The notes below the pieces were generated by a model. The model did not search any database and was not told the DNA's origin. It saw only the letters and a program-made list of their open reading frames with translations. Made by a program: the position numbers and the translations under genes. A DNA stretch of 6,007 nucleotides from Candidatus Symbiothrix sp. (GTDB taxonomy: Bacteria; Bacteroidota; Bacteroidia; Bacteroidales; Azobacteroidaceae): contig JAISWY010000433.1 of NCBI GenBank assembly GCA_031270925.1, positions 1 to 6,007 of the forward strand. Direction: 5' to 3'. Positions 1 through 5,947 of the stretch are shown here, piece after piece. The first letter of the stretch is position 1. Every line of letters starts with the position of its first letter.

Positions 1-6
1 TATATT

Positions 7-101
7 CAACCCACTTCGGGGTTGAGGGGAGAGTGCTTATTTCTCTATCCCCCAATCGCTTCGCTTCATTGGGGGTTATTGATATTCAGACCTGCGGTCT
101 G
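7..101. repeat. Cluster of three palindromes (REP-like intergenic element)
   Basis: Three perfect inverted repeats follow each other within 95 bases: CAACCC/GGGTTG (7-12 with 19-24), CCCCCAAT/ATTGGGGG (49-56 with 68-75, 11-base loop) and CAGACC/GGTCTG (87-92 with 96-101, 3-base loop). The first two loops share a TTCG core, and the second loop contains a short CGCTT doublet. None is followed by a T-run on either strand, so they are not typical terminators. The layout resembles the short palindromic repeats scattered between genes in many Bacteroidales genomes; whether this one is multicopy cannot be seen from a single window. A 7-C run (140-146) lies just beyond. Confidence 0.55.
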
Positions 102-156
102 TCGCTTCTGCTTAACACAGGGTTTTGCAACTGAGCCAGCCCCCCCGCCAATCATC

Positions 157-195
157 TATAAAACAAAAGAGAGCCACAATTCTTTGTAACTCTCT
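157..195 (-). terminator. Intrinsic terminator of the tRNA gene
   Basis: Read on the minus strand, AGAGAG (195-190) pairs with CTCTCT (173-168). Inside it, ACAA/TTGT pairs around an AGAA tetraloop, with a TT/GG internal loop between the two stems. The stem runs straight into a T-rich tail (TTTGTTTTAT). It begins 12 bases after the 3' end of the tRNA and fits a rho-independent terminator for that transcript. Confidence 0.75.
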
Positions 196-206
196 CTATT
201 TCTTCG

Positions 207-280
207 TGGTCCCACTTGGGCTTGAACCAAGGACTCCCTGATTATGAGTCAGGTGCTCTGACCAACTGAGCTATAGGACC
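207..280 (-). tRNA. tRNA with anticodon CAT (elongator Met or lysidine-type Ile2)
   Basis: The minus strand folds into a complete 74-base cloverleaf: acceptor GGTCCTA/TGGGACC (one T-G pair), D stem GCTC/GAGC, anticodon stem CCTGA/TCAGG around loop CTCATAA, a 5-base variable region, T stem CTTGG/CCAAG with loop TTCAAGC, and discriminator A. The CCA end is not encoded (ACGA follows), so it must be added after transcription. The anticodon is CAT. The acceptor stem carries C4-G69 and C5-G68, the pairs used by TilS to recognise tRNA-Ile2 in E. coli, so this may read AUA after lysidine modification rather than AUG. It is not an initiator tRNA, since the three G-C pairs of the initiator anticodon stem are absent. 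The tRNA call is firm; the amino acid is open. Confidence 0.95.
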
Positions 281-302
281 CGCGCTTTCGCAAAAACGAC
301 TG

Positions 303-333
303 CAAAAGTACTCTTTTTTTTACTATTTGCAAA
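303..333 (-). promoter_or_regulatory. Bacteroidetes-type promoter of the tRNA gene
   Basis: On the minus strand, TTTG (333-330) is followed after 19 bases by TACTTTTG (310-303), matching the primary sigma factor consensus of Bacteroidetes (-33 TTTG, -7 TAnnTTTG). The expected start lies near 297, giving a leader of roughly 15 bases before the tRNA. The -33 element is only about 20 bases beyond the stop codon of the preceding protein gene, so the tRNA has its own promoter directly after the fimbrial operon. Confidence 0.8.
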
Positions 334-353
334 TTTTTTTTGCATGCAAGTTT

Positions 354-2267
354 TTACGGGACATATTCGTGCCATACAGTCAGCACTTTTTCTTCCGTTT
401 CGATACCGTTGCTGACGGAGAAAATAATATTGGCGGCTTTTTTATAACCTTGTGAATAATCGCTAGGGGTTACTACCGGAGTAGTTATAGTGTAAGGCTT
501 TAAACCTTTTGGATCTTCCTCGTTCGCAAAGCCTCCATTTTCTATAACACCGAAGAGCGGCTCTCCTACTACATAGTTTACAAATGGAATCCCCATTTGA
601 ACAATAGAACCTTTAATAAACAAAGGTGCATTCTTGGGCATCCATCGAACATAGAAACTAATACTTTGGGAAGGGGTAGTGGCACTCTTGAAATAATGAT
701 AAACGGGCGATTCTTGCGGCTCACTGTAGTTCTCGTCGCTGTATAGTTCTACCGAAACGGCTTCTATATTGTATTGAACCACTTTTATGGGATATTCCAA
801 CCGTCCGGCCTTGAGTGTAATGATAGCCGTCCGTGTCGCATTAGGATCGGCTGCCGAAAATTCGTTTAAATAAATATAAACCTTTTTATCCAAAGCATTG
901 GCATCTTCTTTATAAGAAGATATTTTGATCCATGATGAACTTCGATTATCCGGAGTGGCTAAATTCACGGAGGGATTAGCCACCGAATCGATTATGGATT
1001 TGACTTCCCATCCGGGCATATAATCGGTAACAACGGTCAATGTATTATTTGCTTTGTGAGTTCCCTCCACCAATGAATTTCTTGAAAAAGCCAAACTGTC
1101 GCGGTCGATGCCCATATAATAGTAACCATCGAAAATCACATTTTCTATTTCCGAAATACCGATGGATCTCCAGTCCAACACTGTAACCTCCATGTTCGTC
1201 GATTTATGTTCAAAAGCTTCTTCCGGCGTATCATAACCTTTTCCTTCAACTTTCGTTATTGTAATGGTATAGGAATGATTACGCAGAATATCCATGAACG
1301 AATTTTCATTCGACTTAATGAAATCGATCCGGTAATAAGTCGTATCGGAAGAACCGTTGAAAAACCCTCCAACAACTAAACAGGTGGCTTTCAATGGATC
1401 GGTAATATCCGGCGCTTGACTTTCAAAAGCATAAATGACGCCGCGCATCGCTTTGCCGGCTTCGCCCGGAGTGGTAAAATCGTCATAATAGGCGCAAACA
1501 GGGGTTGCACGATTGGGATCATAACCGGATGGTAGCGAGGGCGCTGTTACATATTTATCATTGCCGACCTTTTGGATGACCGAAGCATCGGGTACAATCC
1601 GTCCTTCTGTAGCATAATTGTATAATCGAACGCTTTTTAAGTGAAATTTAGCTGCCAACGTCGCATCGTCTTTCAAAACAACGTCGATTTTGGCCACCAT
1701 ACGCAGTAAAATAATCGTCGTCGGTGCAATAGAAGCATTGGCATCCACCGTAATATTTTCGTCGGTCTCGCCCCACATGGGCAAAGTGCGGTAAGTCACG
1801 TCTGTATCCCATTTCCCGCTTTCCGGCAATGGAATCGTCAATTGCTCAAGCATCGAGGTTTTTTCAATGGCGTCGTGGCTGTTTTCGATGTCTTCAACTA
1901 ACTCCCCGACAGATTGTGCTGCATTGGCAATAACAACCAAATGCTGGTTGGGTTTGATTTGTAATGCTACCGTAAATCCGCGGGAATTGATATCTGGTGG
2001 ATTTACAGAAACATGATAATCGAAATATAATTTCCCGTTTTCCGTTTTAAACGATAATACATCGATGGTGCCGATATGTTTTTCGGCATCGGTATTCATT
2101 GATCGTAAGGGTGATTGCTGATTTTTGTAGGGGAGCGATAACGGTATAAAAACGTTTTGTATGCTTTCGTCCGTAGGTGTTTTGCCCCATTCCCAATCCT
2201 CGCGGCAAGACATAAGAGTAAAAGTAATCAATAGCAAGTAGCACAGATTGTTTTCTATCCTTCTCAT
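354..2267 (-). CDS. Mfa/fimbrillin-like lipoprotein with BACON-like Ig domain (possible tip or minor pilin)
   Basis: This 637-residue protein is the last gene of the operon. Residues 1-21 are a lipoprotein signal with lipobox LMSC; C21 would be lipidated. Residues 56-370 resemble a fimbrillin/Mfa-like fold: a leading strand (HIGTIDVLSF, 64-73), the VVIANA strand (111-116), a second-domain opening LLRMVAKIDVVL (187-198), and a closing NHSYTITITKVEGKGY (330-345). R55 lies about 35 residues after the lipid cysteine, where FimA- and Mfa1-type pilins are cleaved after an arginine. Residues about 391-500 resemble a BACON/Ig module (W420, W446, ATRTAIITLKAG at 477-488, VVQ at 496-498). Residues 501-637 form a further beta-rich module I do not recognise. 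C258 and C296 could pair. The length exceeds a standard fimbrillin and suggests a tip or accessory subunit; a DUF4906-type label is an alternative. The start codon directly precedes the signal peptide. The exact role is inferred. Confidence 0.72.
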   Translation of the reverse strand: MRRIENNLCYLLLITFTLMSCREDWEWGKTPTDESIQNVFIPLSLPYKNQQSPLRSMNTDAEKHIGTIDVLSFKTENGKLYFDYHVSVNPPDINSRGFTVALQIKPNQHLVVIANAAQSVGELVEDIENSHDAIEKTSMLEQLTIPLPESGKWDTDVTYRTLPMWGETDENITVDANASIAPTTIILLRMVAKIDVVLKDDATLAAKFHLKSVRLYNYATEGRIVPDASVIQKVGNDKYVTAPSLPSGYDPNRATPVCAYYDDFTTPGEAGKAMRGVIYAFESQAPDITDPLKATCLVVGGFFNGSSDTTYYRIDFIKSNENSFMDILRNHSYTITITKVEGKGYDTPEEAFEHKSTNMEVTVLDWRSIGISEIENVIFDGYYYMGIDRDSLAFSRNSLVEGTHKANNTLTVVTDYMPGWEVKSIIDSVANPSVNLATPDNRSSSWIKISSYKEDANALDKKVYIYLNEFSAADPNATRTAIITLKAGRLEYPIKVVQYNIEAVSVELYSDENYSEPQESPVYHYFKSATTPSQSISFYVRWMPKNAPLFIKGSIVQMGIPFVNYVVGEPLFGVIENGGFANEEDPKGLKPYTITTPVVTPSDYSQGYKKAANIIFSVSNGIETEEKVLTVWHEYVP

Positions 2268-2308
2268 ATTATTTTTTGTTTAGTGCGTTGTTTTTAATTC
2301 GTTGTTTA

Positions 2309-3262
2309 TTAATTCGATAAAGTCGTATTGCCATTCCAATTTTTGGGATCGTTCCAATCGTTAATTAAAACCGAAATGGTTTCTCCGTTCATCAACAATT
2401 CCAAATAAAAAATATGGGTATGTTGAAAGTCAATCACTCCATTATTGTGATAGGCTTCCTGCAATATGGAGATTAAAGAGCCTGTGTAAATCAGACGGTC
2501 TTGAGTTATGTTTTTGATTAGCAAAATAGGCCGTGTATGGCCGTGTTGCAATTTCAGGACATTTAAAGAAGCCGTCAATACATCCGAATTGTCTTGAAAA
2601 CGGGTAGTCGAAGTATAATGAAAATCATCCATTGGCAGGATGGTATTGTCGAACGAATAAATGCCGTTGTTGTCGGTAATGCTGATTTCGTATTCGTCGT
2701 CCGTTTTTTCCAAACCGTTGATACGGATGTGAATAGAGTTGTAATCCAATTCCAAGGGAATCTCAATCGGTTTTTTTCCAGTCAATTGTTCCAAATCGTT
2801 GATTTGCGTTTGTCCGTAAACCAATCGGGAAGAGGAGTCGAAGTTGGTAAATGTACGGCTACTTTCTTGTGGAATCAGGACATTTAAGCGCGCCGCTTCT
2901 TTCATTCTAACGATTTCGGGTTGCGGAATCGTAAAATAATAGGGCGCACTGTTTTGATAAAACCATGTAACAAATTGATACATTCCGGAATCCAATTCCA
3001 ATTCGACGTGGTATTTCTGATTTAAAACCGGATTCGTAATCGGCAACTGAGCTATCAAGCTATCCTGCTCATCAAATATAAATAATGTTCCGTTTTTAAT
3101 GGCTGTGGCTTCGAACAGACTCGGCGAATCTTCATCCGAATAGCTAAACAGCAAATGGAAAGCCACCGAGTCGATATCACAACCCTTCCAATCTTCCGTA
3201 ATACAGGAATGTAGCGTTAGAATGCTGATTATTAGCAGTATATTGTAAAGTATGCGTTTCAT
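2309..3262 (-). CDS. FimB/Mfa2-family fimbrial anchor lipoprotein
   Basis: The protein has 317 residues. An in-frame ATG exists 70 codons upstream (3472), but it lies inside the preceding gene and would bury the signal peptide; the start at 3262 puts a hydrophobic signal and lipobox TLHSC (lipid cysteine C20) at the N-terminus. After it comes ITEDWKGC (21-28), the acidic/aromatic and second-cysteine pattern typical of FimB/Mfa2 proteins. Other family-like stretches are GTLFIFDEQDSLI (58-70), YQFVTWFY (95-102), PIEIPLELDYNSIHIRINGL (165-184) and a C-terminal VLINDWN (298-304). The length is close to that of P. gingivalis Mfa2. In that family the protein stays in the outer membrane, anchors the fibre and limits its length. 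It follows its upstream neighbour by 8 bases and precedes the large lipoprotein by 41, fitting an anchor-subunit pair. Confidence 0.82.
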   Translation of the reverse strand: MKRILYNILLIISILTLHSCITEDWKGCDIDSVAFHLLFSYSDEDSPSLFEATAIKNGTLFIFDEQDSLIAQLPITNPVLNQKYHVELELDSGMYQFVTWFYQNSAPYYFTIPQPEIVRMKEAARLNVLIPQESSRTFTNFDSSSRLVYGQTQINDLEQLTGKKPIEIPLELDYNSIHIRINGLEKTDDEYEISITDNNGIYSFDNTILPMDDFHYTSTTRFQDNSDVLTASLNVLKLQHGHTRPILLIKNITQDRLIYTGSLISILQEAYHNNGVIDFQHTHIFYLELLMNGETISVLINDWNDPKNWNGNTTLSN

Positions 3263-3273
3263 TTTTCCATTTA
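3259..3273 (-). promoter_or_regulatory. Stop-start junction with a three-codon frame
   Basis: On the minus strand the stop TAA of the upstream gene (3273-3271) is directly followed by ATG GAA AAA TGA (3270-3259), and the final TGA overlaps the ATG of the Mfa2-like gene (3262-3260). Terminating ribosomes could reinitiate here, so the genes may be translationally coupled. No Shine-Dalgarno sequence is present, as usual in Bacteroidota. The sequence is certain; the function is a guess. Confidence 0.35.
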
Positions 3274-4875
3274 TTTTCCGTTCATGATTTTTTTGTATAA
3301 TTCGTAATCGACATTCATGGCCCGATAAGCGGCATCTGCTTCCCGTAGATCTTCCAAAACAATCAGGTTGCGACCGGCTTCCAGAACGCCCTCGTTCTGC
3401 GCTTTTTTCAAGTATTTTTCCGCTTCGTCGAATTTCATTTCGTGCATGTAAACGACGGCGAGGTTGTTCCAAGTAATTGTTTCGTTCGGATATTTTTTGA
3501 GGTAGGAAGTGGCGACCGTATAATTATTGCCCAACAGCGCTACAGCAGCGGCGTTCACGTTGGCGATTGGGTTCTGCGGATAGAGATTCACAGCCGTATT
3601 GAATACCTGATTGTAAGCCTCACTGCCTTTTTCGTAAGTATTGGCGATGGTGTACAGTTCTTCCAAACTCAACATTCCGGGTTTGGTTTTGAGCAATTCC
3701 TTGCCCCGTTCGACTGTAAACGACGGAATGGTGTATTCGATTTTGTAGTTCACGCGGCGCAAGCGAGGGAAGAGGTGTTCCCGCATATAATTGTAAGGTC
3801 GTTTGCCGGAGAGGTTCATCAATTGCTTTTTGCGTCCGTCCTTGATACTGACCGTGCGCATAATCCGCAAGACTCTCGCTTTGTTTTCAATTTTCGTATC
3901 GGCCTCAACCATAGAGATTAACTCATCCCATGCTTCGCCCATTCCTTCGGCCGACAAAATATTATCGGGAATATCGAATTTCTGTTTTACAAAATTCCGC
4001 AAGGCTTCGGCGCGGTTTTGCGATAGTTTCATATTGCTTTCAGTCGAACCTTCGGGCGATGAGTAAGCTGTTATAAAACAAGAAGTTATGATTGCAGTTG
4101 GTTCTCCCTTGATGTATTCCAGACTTTGTTCGATTTTATGCAGTTCGGCTTTATTATTTGCCAAATCGGGCAGAATATCCCAATTTCCGGTTTTGAAAAT
4201 CAGATAAGCTTCGCCGCTTTCATCGCGTTTCTTAACTAATTCTTTTTCGGGGATAACCCATTGAATAACCGGCGAAAAGGTATATGTCCAAGGCGTCTGT
4301 TCCGGCACCTTCAAATGAGCGGCCAAAGGTCGTTCGTATTCTCCGAACCAATCGGCTATTTTCTCGTTCTTTCGGATTTTGTCGCCTGTTTTCGACTTGC
4401 CTGCCCAATCGGCTAAGGAAGCTAAAGTGTGACATCCGCAACGGTCTTCCCATAGCGAGAGCGAGGCTTTATTCATCCACGGTTCGAACGGTAATTCGAT
4501 GTGATAGTTGGCTTCGTTGTTTTCCAAAGAATGATCGATTGTTAATATTGCATAAATATTTTCGTCGTGATCCCGGCCGTTCAAACTTAACGAGCGTTGA
4601 TAGAGCTTTTCTCGCAGTTTGCCGTTTACAATCACGGAAGGAAAAATTTTCATCTGCCCGCCGGGCGTTTGCATAACCGGCGTAAAAATCCACTGACTTT
4701 TTTTATAGAATTTCCGTCCGTTTATATGAATAGTAAAATCGATTATCACATTGCCTTTCACGAATTGAAACTGATTTTGTTGTACTGTAACGCTGTTTTC
4801 TGCAATAATTTTTTCACTGTTGAATGAAGCAAAAACGAAAAGCAACGATAATATAAAGAGATAGTTGGATTTCAT
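3271..4875 (-). CDS. DUF3868-type envelope protein with OmpA-like and TPR domains
   Basis: The protein has 534 residues. The ATG at 4875 is chosen because a Sec signal peptide (about 1-25, cleavage probably near IIA/EN) starts there; an upstream in-frame ATG (4971) would overlap the previous gene. There is no lipobox. The N-terminal part (about 26-215) resembles DUF3868 proteins of Bacteroidales fimbrial clusters and includes a CGC pair (146-148). Residues about 222-345 are OmpA-like: AYSSPEGS (270-277) followed by NMKLSQNRAEAL (281-292). R288 keeps the conserved arginine of OmpA, but the usual aspartate position is S273. Residues about 403-497 contain two probable TPR units (NPIANVNAAAVALLGNNY and ITWNNLAVVYMHEMKFDEAE). 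The expected site is the periplasm, perhaps touching the cell wall and organising partner proteins. It lies 8 bases from both neighbours. The biochemical role of DUF3868 is unknown. Confidence 0.8.
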   Translation of the reverse strand: MKSNYLFILSLLFVFASFNSEKIIAENSVTVQQNQFQFVKGNVIIDFTIHINGRKFYKKSQWIFTPVMQTPGGQMKIFPSVIVNGKLREKLYQRSLSLNGRDHDENIYAILTIDHSLENNEANYHIELPFEPWMNKASLSLWEDRCGCHTLASLADWAGKSKTGDKIRKNEKIADWFGEYERPLAAHLKVPEQTPWTYTFSPVIQWVIPEKELVKKRDESGEAYLIFKTGNWDILPDLANNKAELHKIEQSLEYIKGEPTAIITSCFITAYSSPEGSTESNMKLSQNRAEALRNFVKQKFDIPDNILSAEGMGEAWDELISMVEADTKIENKARVLRIMRTVSIKDGRKKQLMNLSGKRPYNYMREHLFPRLRRVNYKIEYTIPSFTVERGKELLKTKPGMLSLEELYTIANTYEKGSEAYNQVFNTAVNLYPQNPIANVNAAAVALLGNNYTVATSYLKKYPNETITWNNLAVVYMHEMKFDEAEKYLKKAQNEGVLEAGRNLIVLEDLREADAAYRAMNVDYELYKKIMNGK

Positions 4876-4883
4876 GACCGAGC

Positions 4884-5498
4884 TTATTTTAAAAGGTAGA
4901 TTAATGTGATTCCCGCTTGTGTGATGCCGAAATAGTGGTAAATATTGTTTTCTTCGAGCAATCTGCCACAATCTTTACATTCGTATTTATCATAAGAGGT
5001 GAATGCGTAACCGGCGCCGATACTCAATTCCAAGTTCCAACGCGGAGCCAAATAAATTTGGTAACCGTAAGATAAACCAGCGCCAAGCAACCAGCCTTCG
5101 TTGCGGTAATTTTCCACGTTTCCGCTATGACGGCTGCTTACATTAAACCAAGCCCAATGCGTATGGATTCCCAAAAAATGACCGAAAAAAACTTCGCACA
5201 ACCACCATCGAAGTTCCGGTTGTACCAAGAGGAGACGACTGCGTTGGGTTTCTTCGACGTCCCACGGATTCCATGTAATGGGTAATTTCAGTGTGAAATT
5301 CTTGTTCAAAGATAGTTCTGTGCTCAGATTCATTGCACCCAGATTCATAGTGTAACTAAGGTCATAGAGAAGATTGGTGCCGATTGCCAACGACGGTACC
5401 GCATTGCTAATCTTCGCGGCTTCCTGTGAGTGGACTGCCGGACAAATGAAGAATATGCAAATGCAAAATAGACTTAATTGATATTTCTTTACAAGCAT
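4884..5498 (-). CDS. DUF3575-family outer-membrane beta-barrel protein
   Basis: This 204-residue protein is the first gene of the operon. Residues 1-24 are a Sec signal peptide (cleavage likely VHS/QE). The rest is alternating, aromatic-rich beta structure expected of a small outer-membrane barrel: LAIGTNLLYDLSYTMNLG (37-54), LPITWNPW (72-79), LVQPELRWWL (91-100), GHFLGIHTHWAWFN (106-119), GAGLSYGYQIYL (139-150), LELSIGAGYAFTSYDKY (156-172), and a closing strand YFGITQAGITLIYLL (189-203). This order of blocks is what I associate with DUF3575, a family often found beside FimB/Mfa2 genes in Bacteroidales. A CKDCG motif (174-178) offers a CxxC pair, either a disulfide or a metal site. No function is established for the family; a role in surface assembly or as envelope partner of the next gene is inferred from its place. 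The ATG at 5498 is the only sensible start, with an AT-rich leader. Confidence 0.83.
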   Translation of the reverse strand: MLVKKYQLSLFCICIFFICPAVHSQEAAKISNAVPSLAIGTNLLYDLSYTMNLGAMNLSTELSLNKNFTLKLPITWNPWDVEETQRSRLLLVQPELRWWLCEVFFGHFLGIHTHWAWFNVSSRHSGNVENYRNEGWLLGAGLSYGYQIYLAPRWNLELSIGAGYAFTSYDKYECKDCGRLLEENNIYHYFGITQAGITLIYLLK

Positions 5499-5573
5499 AT
5501 TTGCAATTTAATTTTAAACTTGATGTACTATTCATTTCTTTTTTTAATACTATTCCTCATCTTTCCGCGGCTG

Positions 5574-5606
5574 CAAATTTACAATATTATTTAATTGGAA
5601 ATGTAA
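5574..5606 (-). promoter_or_regulatory. Candidate proximal promoter of the fimbrial operon
   Basis: On the minus strand TAAATTTG (5581-5574) matches the -7 consensus TAnnTTTG. No TTTG is present at the right distance; instead TTACAT motifs occupy the -33 region (5606-5601) and recur upstream (5613-5608 and 5632-5627). The expected start is near 5568, giving a leader of about 70 bases. The strong -7 with a poor -33 hints at a promoter needing an activator, but AT-rich sequence makes chance matches likely. Confidence 0.45.
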
Positions 5607-5659
5607 AATGTAAGATATTTAACATTATGTAACGATTGATTTTTTTTCTCGATCGGAAG

Positions 5660-5667
5660 CAAATATA
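5660..5667 (-). promoter_or_regulatory. Alternative distal -7 element of the operon
   Basis: On the minus strand TATATTTG (5667-5660) also matches TAnnTTTG, but no -33 TTTG lies 19-21 bases upstream. It would give a leader of about 155 bases before the DUF3575 gene. It is listed as the second choice for the operon start. Confidence 0.25.
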
Positions 5668-5749
5668 AGGTTTTAGGGCTTAATCTTTTCACTCAATTGA
5701 CTGTCCGAAAGCCCGAAAGGCTTCAATATGAATAACCTTAAGGACGCTC

Positions 5750-5824
5750 TCAGATGAAATATTCGCGATGTTTCGACAATCCCGGCGAGCAGCCAAAGAA
5801 ACGGTTCGATATATAAGCAACAGG
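5750..5824 (-). pseudogene. Possible C-terminal remnant of an AraC-family regulator
   Basis: A minus-strand frame of about 24 codons ending in TGA (5752-5750) reads SNRFFGCSPGLSKHREYF. This resembles the last helix of AraC-type DNA-binding domains, where a pattern like F-x-R-x-F-G-x-S-P-x-x-Y-R is common near the C-terminus. The frame is closed upstream by a stop, and the sequence above it is AT-rich and non-coding, so no intact gene exists. The match is short and could be coincidence; the raised GC content around it is weak support for former coding sequence. Confidence 0.22.
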
Positions 5825-5894
5825 TTATCGGAAAATCATTGGCTTGAATTTAAAAATAAAAAATTATGTTTCCCTTATATTTTGTGTATATTTA

Positions 5895-5926
5895 TTTGTG
5901 AATTAGAAAAATAAATCGTAAATTTG
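5895..5926 (+). promoter_or_regulatory. Strong Bacteroidetes-type promoter reading out of the window
   Basis: TTTG (5895-5898) is followed after exactly 20 bases by TAAATTTG (5919-5926), a full match to the Bacteroidetes primary promoter consensus. A/T tracts (about 5850-5885) lie where an UP-like element would sit. The predicted start is near 5932, and the transcript runs rightwards beyond 6007. It is divergent from the fimbrial operon. Confidence 0.75.
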
Positions 5927-5947
5927 TGTCGAGTGACAACAAAAAAA

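Noticed and set aside
1..189. Plus-strand frame open from the window edge to a TAA at 187-189 (62 codons).
   Set aside because: It has no start inside the window, runs through three palindromes, a 7-C tract and most of the tRNA terminator, and its translation shows no fold-like pattern. Such frames across intergenic repeats are often annotated wrongly as small hypothetical proteins.
3263..3472. N-terminal extension of the Mfa2-like protein by 70 residues.
   Set aside because: It overlaps the upstream gene, is rich in arginine unlike an envelope protein, and would place the signal peptide and lipobox internally.
3442..4066. Plus-strand open frames opposite the DUF3868-type gene.
   Set aside because: They are antisense shadows of a gene with clear domains; they have no promoter or protein-family features of their own.
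4876..4971. N-terminal extension of the DUF3868-type protein by 32 residues.
   Set aside because: It overlaps the end of the DUF3575 gene and would hide the signal peptide that starts at the ATG at 4875.
5707..5724. Small hairpin AAGCC/GGCTT as a terminator.
   Set aside because: The stem has only five pairs and no T-run follows on either strand, so termination is not supported.
5768..5914. Plus-strand frame of 48 codons starting with ATG at 5768.
   Set aside because: It overlaps the -33 element of the plus-strand promoter, ends in an AT-rich stretch and shows no recognisable protein features. It is most likely a chance frame.
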